A stretch of 64,000 bases of DNA from Patiria pectinifera (GCA_029964075.1 CM057130.1:6262001-6326000); one strand, 5' to 3'; numbered from the stretch's first letter, positions 19,601 to 34,221 are shown. The notes: generated by a model not told the origin, from the letters alone. Made by a program: numbers and translations.

Positions 19601-22600
19601 AGATACATCCACTGATTTCAATGTTGCACTCACTTCAGTGGATGTTGAACAGAGATAAGTGGAAAATACATTGAGATTAGTGGATACATGGCATGTAAGG
19701 GCTCTTCCCTGGTATAAAGTTATTTTATATGGCGAATAGTGCCCGCCATTGCCCTCAACTCGCTCTCCTTGTGCGATACAGCGCCCTCTTTCGTTAAAAC
19801 AGCCGATCGTGATGACCCTGCAGTGGGAAGCGGGTGCAGTTTCTAAACTTGACTTGAATGATTGGGTTAAGTCTTTGTTTGTTCAGCTGAACAACATGTA
19901 TCTCTGTCGAACCACTAGGTTTCCTTAATTATTCTTCGGTATATTCTGCCATAAGGTTATCATACGATGTGTTGTGCCCGCCGGCCACAGATGCGTTTGG
20001 TTGGTTAAAAAAAAAGAGTGTTTGAATTTACTTTGCGATATAAGTATAGTTTTGGTAGATTTTACAAATTTTAAAACAACAAAAGTACGTCAAAAGCCAT
20101 GTTCACTATTCAGTTGGTTCCTATACAAAAGTAGGTTTATCAATAGTACATAGCTAAAAAAAAAATTAAGCCTTCCCCACCACGTTTCGAGATCGCAAAA
20201 GACCATAATGAGATGGTAATGACAAGAAATTGACTTGAACCGAATTTGACAAAATTGAAAAGATACTCCCTTGAAAACGGACGCACGTAATACATCCGTG
20301 ACGTTGTGTACAATGTACATCCAGAATTGTTTTATACTTTTTTGTAAAAAGTGCAGAGACTAAGACTATTCACCGATACCAAACGATACTGATGATGTGG
20401 TGACTATCTGTGCCTTTGGAAGGTCAAAGGTAAAATAATTGTAGAAATTGTACCATTTGGTACTAACTCGTTTATTAATTAAAGTTTTATTGTAATCAAC
20501 CGTAAGTGACTAGTGCACGATGTGTAGCAACATCGGCATTTGTTGTAAAAAGGTATTGCTTATCAAAGTGTAGGAAACGTCTTTCTGGTGAAATTATTAT
20601 TATAAAAAAAGACAGTTTATTATATTCTGAAATTTCGGTTTTCGGTCTTCACGTGTGTGTGGCTTTTGAAGGCCCACATGTAGTTGAATTGATGTATATT
20701 TTGAAATTAAAAAAGAATTTAAAAGATATTTCAAGGACCGTACTTTGGAGTGTAATGGTAAAGACCAGTTGTGACCGAGTACAGGCTGGGAACAAATCAG
20801 GAGTTAATTTCAAGATTGTTGGTTTGAAGGTGAAATATTCACTTTTGCATCATTGTAAAATGCCTATTGGAATAAATAGGCAACGATGTGGCAAATTCAG
20901 GGAAGAGCTTGTGTAATTCATGTGCATCGAATATCCTGGTTGTATTTTCCCGCTAAAGAAAATGAGCAGTATTGCGCGCGAAAGGCTATGCTTTACAATT
21001 TTCAACAGTTAGGCCTACTCTCGAAAGTTTGAAATCAATTTTGCCCCGTGAATTCCAAATTTCATCTATTATTGTGTGACGCCGTGCCGTGCCCCTCTCC
21101 TCCCAGGAATCTGCTACTCAAATTGGATGATAGTGTCAATAAGATTCGAGGAAGTGTTTGTTGTGCATGCATGCACGGCCTCGCTCTGGTCCCGAATTGA
21201 AGATTCCTCGCAAAGAACGAATAAGTTTGCAATTATTCAAAGTCGGCCATGATGAAATCAAGCATTACGCTCTCTTGTTAACTTTTCCGTGAGATTTCAG
21301 CGTATTGGTTTGAATTGGTTCTTGCGATCTCAAACCATGGCATTAGACAACAGAAATGTGAACCCAACAGTATTTGTTTGCCGATTTCTTAATCAGATTG
21401 CTGATTACGAGCGGTTGAAATTGCTCTTCCTTTTCTCCATTGTACGGTCTTTAATCATGTGCAAATATACAGACTCCAAGAAGTGTTACTGGTGGTAATA
21501 TATACATTGTAGCCAAACTGGTGTACATATTTTTGGTAGTGTTAAATATCTAAGGGCCGAAATGCCTGTGATGAAAGCTATTCATTATTTGCGATTTTAG
21601 TTATCCTGTTTGGGTGTCGACGTATGTTATTGAATTGTATGCATTCAATGGTGTATTATAAGATACTATATAAGTAACAATATTTAACAAAAATATTATA
21701 TTCATGTACAAAGTAACTTAGCCAGGCAAAGTCTAACTTTTATCTTATGTGGCGATCCACGTTGATCGTGGGCCTAAAAAAAATATTATATACTTTCAAA
21801 TAAGTTATGAATTTCGTGTGAAATTAACAATACTGTAATACTAATGATTATATTATTTAAACAACAAAAAATGGTTTAACGTTTAAACAGTTTTGACGTA
21901 GTCGGTTACGGACGATTGTGTATTGAAACGTACGTAGTTATGTAATGTGACGTAACATTTTTTTATGCAACTTGTAACAATGTATGACTGATTGATTGAC
22001 AACTGAAGGATGTCGTTGGTGGATTTATCAAGAAATGGTACAGATAGTTGTAGCAAAGGGGCCATGTATAGATAAATGGTCTGAGATTATTTAAAGGAAA
22101 AAAAGAACTGCTGAACTTGAAATTTATCTGTGGCATTGCAGCATCGTTGTAAAAGTGATTGGAGTTGCAAAAGTTGTATGAAAAATATCATTGAGAAGTC
22201 GTCAAGTTTTCTTGGTTGTAAGAAACAATGTATTCAGCTATTACGACAGATCTTGTGTAATATGGCGGGGGTTGCGGCAGAGTTAAGCAACTGCATAGTT
22301 CCGGAAAGGGTGCTAAGTCCATCCAACATTGATTATTAGGTTTTCTTCACTCAAGATTGAAAAAAATGGCCGGGAGGGGAATTCATGTGTGGTTTTTTTA
22401 ATACTCCGCATCTTTACATTCACAGTGAACTGAGGGGACAACGTCAGATAATCCTAAAAGAAGAAAGACACAACAAACTTGAAAACTACTTAATATTAAG
22501 TAACAGTCAGCTGTTAAATGACCTAGGGTTTGTGTCTAGAAGTTAGAAAGGTGATGAACCTAACAGTTTATAGCAGACTTCATGTAGGTTTACAGTTGAC

Positions 22601-22733
22601 TGAGTGTTCAGACAAACAACGCAACAATTGGCCTACCCTTGCCAGCTAGATGGTTAACTTTGAACTTAAAAAACATTACGACCGCGAGTACTGTACAACA
22701 CACGCTCACTTGATATTGTATCAATACCACATA

Positions 22734-22873
22734 GACTCGTCATGGTTCCTGACTATATGATGACGTATGCTTTAGCATAATACATTCTGTATGGTGCGTA
22801 TAATAGCGTTGTCGTATAAATACAACCTCGACTCGTCATGGTTCCCGACTATACGATGACGTATGCATTAGCA
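22734..22873 (+). repeat. Pair of 44-bp direct repeats, 96 bp apart
   Basis: GACTCGTCATGGTTCC begins both copies (22734-22777 and 22830-22873), with three mismatches over 44 bases. Each contains GATGACGTATGC with a CRE/ATF-like TGACGT core. Confidence 0.8.
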
Positions 22874-24514
22874 CGATGAATTCGCGCGATGTGTTCATTA
22901 TGTCGTGCACAATGTTTGCGTGCAAATCAGTGCGACCGTGCCTGTGGATTTAATGAGAAACTTGTCTGGAAAATACACTTTTTTTGAGAAAATGCACTTT
23001 CAGAAAAAAAAATATAATATACATGTATAAAAAAATGGGGCGGGAGTGAAAATCGAGGCGGGAGGTGATGAAAACCTAAAAATCAATGTTGAATGGCCTA
23101 AGCACCTTCAGCGACCAAACCAAAATGACTAGGAAAGGCTGCAGCCGCGTAAACAAATGTTGGTATTGAATTAACTGGGACTTGGGCAAAGTGACATTCC
23201 CAAAATCGTCAGTGGTTGACGTGAACACCGAATGTTCCATTACAACTCACAAACTAGTAAGGTGTTTTAAATGACGAGCTCTACAATACCGGCAGACGTT
23301 TTTCTACAAATTGTTGCACCTACAACATGAATGGAATATTCTATCACAGAAGCTGTTGAATGATTTCCAGCGAAGGTTTACCGAGAGGCCCAACGATTGT
23401 AGAGGGGACGGACGGAAAAAAAAATTAAACCTTGAAATGTAATTTTAGGGACCCGTGACTTTATGAGGACGTTGATTTTAAGAAAGTGTATAGACAAGAC
23501 TTTTAACACAAAAAAGAGAAAGTATTTTATTGCCTTTATGCTGAAAAAACTAGTAATAAAGACGTCCGTGTTACTAAAGATTCAAAGTGACTGAAGTTTC
23601 TGTTTTTGAGTGGTTTGTGTGTATAGGCAGTGTGCAGAGTTCTTAAAAGTGACTTAACTCTAAATGAAAAAAAAAATGGAAAATGGAAGCCCGATCCTCA
23701 GACAGAAATCCGATATATCCCCAAGGTATAGTTTGCTTAATTAATATCCTCCCAAAACTGGAACCAGCAGCTCTGGAAATCTCAGATCTAGTACCCTAGG
23801 GAGGATGGGGTTTGCAATGCTATATAGCACGGTTTGTAATCGAATTAGCAACACGGAAATTTCCGACTGGTTCTGTTTTATTATAGTCTAAAATTGGGTC
23901 TTCCTGTTTTTGAGAGGGGAGCTTCGAAGCAAAACTTTGTCTTTGTTATTAATGATGGCCTACATCTGCTGTAACAGAAAGAGGAATTTGAGAGTGTAGG
24001 GAGTTTCTTCAGGATGAAACAAAAAGGAAATTGGTAGGAGTTTGGGTGATTATCAGACATTTTTGTCGATTTTTTTTTAATTATCGAATCATGAAGGCTT
24101 TTTCATATCTTTTATAATTACATCGAATTCTGTGCAACATCGTTGGATTAAAATGGCTTGTAGTTTTGGTTGGCTTACTCTCTTTATTTCCAAAGAGCTC
24201 CAGCCACCGAAAAATATTAATAGGCGATTTAGAGTGCAAAATTACTTAGATTGATTAACAGAGTTTACCCCCAAAAAATTACTTAAGTGAAAATTTAATC
24301 TCAATTCGAATGAATAAATTTCGCTCTAAACGTCTTGTTGAGTTTCGGTAGGAAAAAGGTGAAATTTCACTCTATACGAAAACAAGAGAATACTATCCGC
24401 CTGCCCCTTCCCAGACATTCAAACCGCGCCTAGTGGAACTAATGCCTTGCTGCTGTTTATTTGGGTTCGTCGTTATAGAGGATTACAGATTTTTCTGCTT
24501 GAAAAAAATACATA

Positions 24515-24995
24515 TAGTTACCGGTAAATACTAAATAGGCCTATGATCCATCCGCCGAGCTCATGAATACAAATTATACCCTCAAAATATTCTATATTAT
24601 AGAGAGCCTCTGAGAGCCATAAAATTGGGGAATTGAGGAGATATGGCAATGAACCTCTGGCCCGGACTCGGGTCTTCCAATTTGGAGCATTTTGGAAGCA
24701 ATTGGGCTCGAAAGTGGCGCTATTTTGCCATGTTGTGGAGGGATCGTTTTTCAAGATGGCTACTTTTCCGCTCTGGGGAAAATAGGGGTCATCTACTTTG
24801 GGTGAGAATATGTCGAAAAGTCAATAGTCAACCCACCAAAAAATGAAAAGAAAATGAAAGATGACATGTTGATCATCATTTTTCTGTGCAGCTTAAAAAC
24901 CTGTGATAGTTCTGAGTATTTTTGAAAGAATTTTGAAGTATGGGCATTTAGCACTAGTGTCTATGGGAATTTTAATACAGGGTTGCACCCCTAAG
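24515..24995 (+). mobile_element. Dispersed element C, copy 1
   Basis: It shares long blocks with 39425-40124: CATCCGCCGAGCTCA, GAACCTCTGGCCC, TTGTGGAGGGATCGTTT, CAAGATGGCTACTTTT, GTCAACCCACCAAAAAA, GTATGGGCATTTAGCACTAG and an end near TTGCACCC. No long coding frame is present. Confidence 0.8.
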
Positions 24996-27529
24996 TTCAA
25001 GTCAGCCTATAGGACAACAGGTATTACTTTATGGTTCCTACACCAGACTAAAACTACGAAGTGAGAGTTTTTAAACCTTCGATAAATCGCCAATGCAAAT
25101 AATAACTGAAAGCTCCCAATTGTTGCACCCATCTAACCACACCCTCTTGTACCGCTTATCGTACTTCCAAGGTCAAGCTGAATCAATGTCTATCTGATGA
25201 ACGACTGATTTAAGTGAGAAATTGAACCATTCCGGTCCTCCTTCATCGCTGTAATTCAATAAAAACAAACACGTACTTCGATGAATGACCTCCGGAATAC
25301 GGTCAGTGCAGCCTCTTCAGTGACCGTGTCACATGAGTGTCAAAGACACCGGTTTGTTGCACGCACTGTGGCCATCTCATCACAACCTCCATTCCAACCG
25401 CTGCTCATGGTTCTGTTATGTGGGCCTCTTTTGCCCCGGGATTCAGTGACTACTCAAAATAAAGTAACTCTCAAACATAATTTAATATTAAACAAAACTC
25501 ACAACGATATGAAGACATGGTGAGATGTGTCCCAGGTCAGGCTGACGGCCACTGAATTCAAACGGCCACGCCCCAGCCTTATATAGTCCGTTGAACTCTA
25601 ATTAATATGCAAAGTATTAATCCGCAAGCGTAACAAAATAGTTCCCTAAAAGTTCAAACACCGATTCAAAGACATTGGCCCAATAAAGGCCTGCATCCGT
25701 GGAGTTTTGTTAAAATTGAACAGGCCGGCGTCACAACTTATTGCAATCTGCAAACCTAGTTTGTGCGTGGGTACGAAAGCCACAGCCATTTCTTGAGAAG
25801 CATCTACGGTGTAGGTTGATATGCCCCTTACGGTCAGAAATTTGTTGAAAAACACCCCACGCTACACCCTGGACCGATACGATAGTGATCCCAAATCTGA
25901 ACTGGACGTAACGGTTTCACCCTATTTTCACCTAGTTTAGGTATGTAGACTCTGAGCGACGTCGTCAGCAGATATCTATAGTTCGTTCAAACATGTGTTT
26001 ATGCGTTTAAATTGAAATGTGCGGAAAACTTTTTGAAGATTTGTTTTGAAGAGTTGACGTTTAATGCTGTTACCGAACATTCCTTAAATATAAACTCCGT
26101 GAACTCTTGAAACAGAGCACTTTGTCAAACACGTTCTACATGGTTTAACAATTTCCGTTGTAGGAATATACCGGCAACACGTTGCGCAAGGCAGATCCGT
26201 CAACAATTCATCTATAATTATGTGACCAATAAGCATGGTCACAACCGCAAGTTGAAAATAATTGACAAATTGCATTACCTTAGTTATGAGATTATAGATA
26301 TATTTTTGTATCCAGTAGAAGACACTTACCGAAGGGCCTTATCGAGAAAGACATCGCGCATCGTGAGTTTAGATTAAAGTCGCTGTCGTACATTCACAAA
26401 CATTCATTCTAACATTCTTAAAGCCGTTTGGCTTTCTAGGGACGGCTCTGAAGTATTTGAGGCATTTGTATCCATCTTATGACCTCTCGACTTGATCACC
26501 AAGAGCCAAGAGCACCTCAGCCTCACGTAAAAACTATACGTATTTGGTTGCAACAAGTATAATATGGTTTCTGGGGTTGGAACATCCTCAAAACGCATAA
26601 CCAAAATTTCTGTTTTCAACCCCGCACATGGTGTATGACTTTTGAATTTATTTATATATTCATATAGGTGATGGAATCTCCCTGAAGAACTCAGGGACAT
26701 AAACCCTGTTTATCTTCCCTCTTTATCTTCCCTGATAACTCCCGTACGTGCCTCTTTTACTGAAGTGCAACACTAGTATGTTCTTTTCTTACTCCAAACT
26801 GCCTCTATAGTTCTTCAAATGGCAAGAGGTTTTTGTGACAATTTCCATCGCACCGTGTTTTTGCTCTGTGGTCACTGACAAGAACTCCTCGGAGCCCCGT
26901 TCCACATAATCTGATCGTTGACTTGGTCGTAGAACAAACATGGGGAAAAGAGATGCGGTTTGCTGGATGAAATTGATGTCTCGTCACTCCGCGCCTGTGG
27001 CGCGCTTACTCGACCCTTTCAACTCTTGTCAGTGTGGCGGTAGCTGTTTTTTCCTTTTACTCGCCAAGCCCCAAGTTAGAGTTTTTATTGGTCAATTCCT
27101 GTTTTTTTGTGCGGTTGATCAGCGAGGTAGCAGGCCTACTGACGCTGCTATAGGAAGTGAAGAACTCGTGTAGGTGATATCGCAGCCCGCTTTACTTCGA
27201 CAGTTCTTGATAAAACACTTTCCTCTGCGACCGATCAATTTTCCACTCGGAAAACACCTTAATTTCACTCTTATTCAACATTGATCGGACCTATTAAGCC
27301 TGTTTACGTCAGTTACTAGGCGTTGTTCAAAAATGGTCTCCTTTTTACTGACTTGTTAAATCAGCTGTTCAATCAATAGTACGCCAAAACCCCACTGTAA
27401 AGGTATGGTTTGAGGATATATGAAGCTTAGTGGTTTTCACAAACATTAAATTGTCGAAAATGTTAGAAGTCTGCTATACCCTCTGAAATAATCTAAAGCT
27501 AGCTCATCAAAATTACTTGTGCCCCGTGC

Positions 27530-27996
27530 CTACCTTCAATTTTTGATTGGTGACCGCGCGCTTGCGAGTACGTGCGTAATGTCTCAGATCAACATTCCCT
27601 TGAAACGATCATCTTCGATAAGATCTCTGCGGTACGCCGCGTAGTCACCAAGTACATTGTGTACACGGATTAGCGACTGCATTCATGAACTCTATTATCG
27701 AGAAGTGGCTTCGTGTCCCGAGCGAGCCCACGCACTTCTGGAACACCGACTCCCTTCATCAACTGTGTTCCTGTTTTCGATGCCATCGAGTGAACTTGTG
27801 ACAGCCTCCGCGGGCCCCCTCTTTTCAATTTTTCACTTGGGAAGGCCTGGATGTGTTTGTTAAAGGCTGGGAAGAATTAACATCAACGGAGCCTTATCGA
27901 TGCTCAGCTATAGCTGTGCGACCGATCGACCTTCTCTGCGCTGACTCAACTTGAAAAGTCAGCCTACGGCTCGGGGACAGCGACAGCAAAAACACG
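27530..27996 (+). promoter_or_regulatory. CpG-richer block ending in a strong splice donor; possible 5' UTR exon
   Basis: CG dinucleotides are much denser here than in the flanks, and the block ends ACACG|GTAAGAA with the donor at 27997. No coding frame is evident. It could be a promoter plus an untranslated first exon, for instance of the receptor gene, whose ATG exon has an acceptor at 35880-35881. This is inference only. Confidence 0.3.
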
Positions 27997-28266
27997 GTAA
28001 GAAAGAACTTCTTTACGGACCTTGCCCAAGCCATCCATTGATATGTATTATTCACTGGACGGTGTTTTGTGCGGTATAGGTTGTATAGGGTGAAGATGAA
28101 CAGAGTATTTTACTCTCACCACTGGTTCTCTTCGGAGCCAACACTTCTTCACAAAAGAGATTTGTCCATGGTGTATACCCGCAAACCTGCTGCCCTATAA
28201 GTCCAAGTGCATTTTATCTTCTTTTTCACAGCACACTTTCTTTCGTACTCCAAAGTACATTGCTTA

Positions 28267-28553
28267 CAAGGGCGGATCTGGGGGAGCCAAAGGGGGCCAT
28301 CCCCCCCCCCCAAACCGAATCTTTTTTTTAATTTTTTTTTAGATGACTTCGCAATAAAGGCAGGCAATTAGTAAACCACCATCTTTTCGTCAAAAACATT
28401 GATTAAAGTGGTCAGAAATTGCCTCAGATCGCACCACAGAGCATCTAGAATCCAGAAAATGTTCGAACCCCACGCCGTATTTTTTTTGACACACTTTTTG
28501 GGGACCAAATTTTTTTGGCCCCCCCCCCCAATTGTGTTCTGGATCCGCCCTTG
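28267..28553. mobile_element. hAT-like MITE family D, copy 1
   Basis: The termini CAAGGGCGGATC and GGATCCGCCCTTG are inverted, and the imperfect flanks ATTGCTTA / TTCGCTTA may be an 8-base target duplication. Shared internal blocks with 47159-47454 include GCAATAAAGGCAGGCAAT, AGTGGTCAGAAATTGCCTCA and GCACCACAGAGCATCTAGAA. Confidence 0.85.
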
Positions 28554-30292
28554 TTCGCTTAAGAAGAAATTAAGTAAATCGCCGTGTTTTATCAATGGTG
28601 TTTGCAATGTTGTAACAACCCGCGATCGTTTCACACAGAAAGATAGGCCTATCATGAAACATATCACCTTGCCATGCATCTATATGTTTTCCTTGGATTT
28701 TCTTGAAATGTAGCTTTGAGATTTCCCTTTCTGATTTATTTGCTTAACTTTGCACATCACAAGCTTTACTACAGCATGTTACTTTGAACTCAAGTGTTTG
28801 GTATAATTGTGGCGGTAAATTGTTTTGTGAGTTGTTACCCTCCCCCGGAAAATAAAATATCCATCCTGCTTAATTGACGTCCCTCTCTCCAAGTGTGTCA
28901 GAACACGTAGGTCTATAGGTTTAATAAAGTGTCCCTCCATTATTTGTACTGTTCCTCTAGCCTCCGAAAGGGGTGGAAAAAAATTGGCACGGATAAAATC
29001 TGGAAGTCGATTTGGGTCGAACTAAAAGCGGGTCTGTGAACAGAGAATAAATCTGGTGTAGTGCCAATTCTATTCTAGGTTCATTCTTTGACATCCGTCG
29101 CACCCACCATTTGTAGTGGTGTGCAGGCATGTCTGGTTGTCTCTCAACATGGGATTAAAATACGGGATGTTTGTTGTCTAAGTTTGGAACTCAATCGGGA
29201 TAAATGTGTAAAATGTCAGATTAACCCCAACCTACTTTAATCCACGTCTGTATTAAAGATATTAGGGCAACTAAATCTTTTGTTTTTTTGTGTAACTTGT
29301 AGCAATAAATGGGAAACTGTCATCGCTATTTGGAGCCAGTAAGCTAGGATGTGACGATATTCTTGTGTAGAGTGAATTGACATGAGCTCAAACAGTAGGT
29401 AACCAGAGTATATGCCGGTTCACGCAAAACGAATTTGACGTTGGTAAACGTTTTGCAGCGAAATTCATCGAGGTTGAAATCTGTTTAACTTTTTTGCGAA
29501 TTCGCAGCGAGAAAACTTGCTGTGACGTCACAAATTCGCGTTGTGGCTTTCGCGCCGATTATGATTTGGCCTTAAGGAAAGTACGGATTCTCACAAGTTT
29601 TTTTCAAAGAAGAATAGTTTTCATTTTTTTGTGATTTATAAAGGTCTCAAATCTCTCAGTGCGAGGCTGAACTGAGTACACTGAAAATAGTAGCTAAACA
29701 TAAATTGAAGTTTCGCAATATTTTGTCATAAAGGAATTCAATTATGATGCACTTTATGAATGGTTTCCGTGCCAAAAGGTAAGATTTTCAATATCCGTGC
29801 CACGCCCTCATCATTGCATTTTTTTTTCATAAAACTGAAAGTTCCCTCATAATTCAGGGTTGGCGCCAAAAGCTGTTACCCCTGACTTGTTTTTCATCCA
29901 CATTGTAACCGAGAGTTATGAGTTCACGTCGTCAGTGACGAATTGATAATTAGCTGCAGTCATTAACTATAAGCGCTTGGCTTAAACAGTCGACTGTTTA
30001 ATTTTTTTAATATTAATTGTATTATAAGAAACAGGTTGTGTGGTCACAATTATGACCAGTAATTTCAATGAGTAAGTGTGAGTCTATGTTAAAAACGCAT
30101 ACAATTAAAGTAGAAGAGGAAAAGCCTCATTGATGTCTTCCTCATCTCACCGAACATCACGTGACAGCTGGAGCAACAGGTGCCGGACACAGGAAAGAAT
30201 CTCGATCGGAAGAGGTACTTCGTTGTGACTAAAAAATAGTCCGATCACGTGATCGTCCATCCTGACCTCTTTAAAGGTTCATTCGTGGTAGC

Positions 30293-30349
30293 GGATTCCC
30301 AGGGTCTACTGTGCTTCAACCTCGATCTCATTAGTAGACCCTGGGATCC
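30293..30349. repeat. Short hairpin, 17-bp stem and 22-base loop
   Basis: GGATTCCCAGGGTCTACT pairs with AGTAGACCCTGGGATCC with one bulged T. It is isolated and not part of a recognised element. It could be a deleted foldback or a small structured RNA; the stem is shorter than a usual microRNA precursor. Confidence 0.7.
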
Positions 30350-33300
30350 GGCAATAACAGTTCAGACATTTGTATCGTGTACTTGGTGATTATAATTTTC
30401 AACGAGTATTACGTGTTTTAATGTGTATTCTGAAGCTTAACCCTGCACAGAAACATTTTTCCTTGTTCTATTTTTGTCATCATTTTAGTGTGATAATACA
30501 CAGGTCTAACTGGTATGATAATACCACCTGTAACCGTGGGTAATGGTAGCGTTCTGCTCCAAACCGTGGGGTCGAGGATTATTGCGTGTGAATTTCGGAG
30601 GTTTTTCTAGTTAATTACTTCTCACATTATTTGTATCTCAAACTGCTTTGAGGTTGAGGTAGCACAATGTCTACTCCAACTGATCAGACGCGAAGTCATT
30701 AATATCTTTAATGACATGAAGTAAATTAATACCTAGAGTTAGTAAGTGAATTTGACTTTGACTTTTTTTCAAAGGAGTTTGTTTCTCATGCACATTGGTA
30801 CTGTTTTGTGTTGTTGATCCAATTTTAAGCTTTAATGTTTTGTTTAAATCAGTTACCATTGACCATACAATCAACGTAACCGGTAAAGAAACAAAAGTAC
30901 AATGTGACGGTAAACTAGGCTGCTCAAGGACATGTTCGAGTACCACAGTGCTCCGTTTCATTACATGGCCTGACAAACTATGATAAACGCACTAACACCA
31001 GCCCCCTTCGCGATGACTACGCGAGAGCTGCTGATAATCTCTCTGATGTCATTGTCCTCGTGTCATATTTGCTTGGTATATTAACAGAAACCTTGCCTGC
31101 AGTGACGTAAGTCAAACCACATAGGGTGATTTACCGAGGGTACAAGTCCGCAAAGGCGATGACACGCTCACGGATATCCGTAGCGTCTTAGGTTGCATTT
31201 CCTAAGGGGTCCGCTAATGCCACTGAAAACCATGGTGGACCTGGTTCGACTGCTTTCCTAAGCTAGGAATTGGGATGACGTTCGATCGGCGGATTAACTT
31301 TGAGCCTTGAAACCGGGGATTTGTATAACTTGAATTTCTTTAAAATAAGCTTTGATGTCATTAAATCGTATGCTTCTATGTTGAAAATGGTGCTTAGCGT
31401 CAAATTTATACAACGAGAAGTCTGTTGTTCTCATTCAAAAAGAGGTAACATGCACTAAAAATTAGTCGTATTTTACATATTATTGTTTTCTAAAGTCTTG
31501 CTCCAACATTCGGTAATGGTGTTGTGATATTAAATTTTTGCACAAGTCAAATGATTTGTTATCGCTCTACGTTATGACGTCAAAGAGTAATGCTAAAAAA
31601 TGTTACGTGTTTACTATTGCAACGTCTTGTCACACCGGGTGCCGATTTCACGAAACTCGTCCTGTCTTACGACGCATCGTAGGACTTACTTATTCCTCCC
31701 AGCATGGTTAGGCGGTAGTGGTCGTATATCCAGACCTCTAGAATTATGTTGGGCCTTGTATGCGTGTATCACTTTTTTCATCTCCCAAATTTAGAAGTCA
31801 GATCTCCAGTCGACTGCGGTCTAATGAGTCTGCTGCCACCTTGCGTCCCATGGGTCTAGTCTGGTTCCCCTGACGCATTTCAATACATCGTTGGAATGTA
31901 ATATTATCAGGTACTCTTGGTCCGGGAACTATACACCACCACGAGTCCAACACAAAGTGTTTGATAATTTAACCAGCATAAAATGATATCAAGTACCATA
32001 ATTATCACAAAACAACAGGACTGCTAAGGAAAATCGAGACACAGAGACTTGTTGTGCAGCTGGCCTACGTACCATCAATTAATGACAACATCTGACCAGA
32101 GCTATTTCATCGTCTCAAGTGGAACGTGTTAGAAAGATTTCGACTTCCGAAATTACCCATGAGTCAGAATTTTCGCTAATCCTCCTTCGGGTGTCTGTAG
32201 CTGAATTCGTGTGTGGAGCGGGAGGCTACACGTCGTTAACTTGGCCTAAATCTCCGGGCTGGTTAGTCCTACGAGACTTTTTGGAGCTTTGGGCAGGCTT
32301 TCTCGGTCATGCTCCCTGAGGTTATAGCACAGATATGAATGAGACTTGTAATTGAGGTACCAGTCTATTTGTGGGAGGTTAGTAATGCCTCCCTTGCTAT
32401 TTTTGTTTTCATGTTTAATGAATGAGAAAGACCACACTGTCAAAGTCCTATTCTGCCGATGGCAGAATACCCCGCCACTCATCTATAACCCTCCCCCCTT
32501 TCGTAGCTGGCTACGGAGTCCCGGTTGACGGCCCAACACAATCACTCCTCTTAATTTCGAACTTGCATATTAACCTGGGATAAAACAGGCTCCTGTGCCG
32601 GGAAAAAAATCTTGGCAAGAAAGCGCAGTCGAAATGCGTATATTTTATATGACTTCACAAGTATTCGCGCTGAGAATTCTTCCAATGTTGCAATTTCAAT
32701 GCTGTTGTAATAAGTCACTTCTTATTGTCTTATTTGAAAAATTCTAGTATCTGACATCAAAAATAACGTATTTTTCTTCAGATTATTGGAACGGAGTCGT
32801 TAATAACAGTTTTTCTTATTCCTGTATCAAAGGGTGACAGAGCGAGCAATGAGTGTGTAAGCACCGGACGGCAAATTACCCACATTGCAACCACTGAACT
32901 GTATCAGATATGTATTTTTCAAAGATAAGACCGAGTCCAGGTTTTTTCCTCAAACTTCAGCTAAAAAGTCGGCCTAGCATATCATGAGACAAAGACTGCA
33001 ATTGTAGTTTCCCTGACAGCACCGGCTTTCTTTTATCATTTAATCAAAGTCTTCCTCCCAAGACTCCCAAAAAAGAAATCGGAGACAAAGACCGAAGTAC
33101 CGTTTTAAATAGAGCGTCACGAAAAAAAATTGCAAGCAGGTTCACAATTGAATTTGCTGGGCGCCCTTGGCTGATCCACTGAACTTGGAACCCCCCGGGA
33201 ATTTCCGAAGGGAAGCGGTCTATAAATAGAAGAGCCGGCTGCACCGAAACAAGCAAGACCGGTAAAAAGGAACCGGTTCGTTAGGGGTAACAGATCAAAT

Positions 33301-34167
33301 CTCTCGCTTTGCTGAAGTCATTTTGGGGTCTGACCAAAGGTAAAACGACATCGGGGAAACATGAGCAAGTTGAGTTTCTCGATAGGCCCCTAGATTGAAA
33401 ACAAAATTGTGCACTTGTCGGTCGAGGATTGTTATTGCAAGACTTAAGTATAGAATGTACATGCGTTGAGCCTGCCTGAGTAAACTTTACGGACTCGTCT
33501 GGGTATTCAATGCTGACCAATGAAAGGTGTGCAATTACTCATGAATATACATCATGTGTATTAATGGCGACCAGTAGTCTCAAAACCGGTCTGCACTAGG
33601 ATCGGTAGTTTTATTGTGTACATACTTTTGCTGTCAATGTTTGCAATCAAGTCTTTGCCAAATACTCCATGTGGTATTCGAACTCGTCTTCATTTTGTTT
33701 CAATTTTTTTTTAAAAATATTTCAGCTTATTTGAGTGCTTATTTGTAGCTTCATTTTTATCTAGAAGTTGCAGTGCAAGTTACTACTGAGCTATTTTATT
33801 TCAGTAATCTTGAATTATTGGAATTCTGTGGCCGTCTCTTCATCTAGCTGCACCTTCTTCCTCATATTGTCTTATTTTACTTTGTATTTTTAAGGCATAT
33901 GGCCCTTATTTTCATGTTGTAAATAAATGTTTTATTGTACGACAATATTCTTGGTTTCAAGGTATTACTTTTTAGGTAACATGTTTCACTGCCCATCTTC
34001 AAAATGGGGGCGCTCTTCAAAACTGACCATTATTATGCATGCTGGAGAATATGTGGCGATTTTCATGGCGCATTGTACTGGTTTTGGAGCTTGGTTTTTG
34101 GTTTTTTTTGTTCATGCTAGAACTTTCTAACCATTTATGGAAATGGTTACTTGAAAAATATATTTCA

Positions 34168-34221
34168 AAAACAAATCTGCGGGAGGGAGGTGTCCCCCCC
34201 CCCCACCGATACGCCACTGAT
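34168..34221. repeat. Remnant of a hAT-like end
   Basis: A G/C-run segment is followed by CACCGATACGCCACTGATTG, which resembles the right end of the element at 14282-14642. No matching left end is seen. Confidence 0.4.

Larger units (their letters stand above)
16616..27500 (+). other. Long non-coding stretch: probable DGK 3' UTR then intergenic DNA
   Basis: No open frame in this 10.9-kb stretch resembles a known protein. The first several kilobases probably include the DGK 3' UTR; AATAAA sequences are common, for example at 17193-17198. Recognisable items are a 44-base direct repeat pair (22734, 22830) and a dispersed repeat (24515-24995). Confidence 0.6.

Noticed and set aside
20506..20916. 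136-codon + strand open frame in the long non-coding stretch
   Set aside because: Lys-rich, no recognised motif, no upstream or downstream exon signals that fit.
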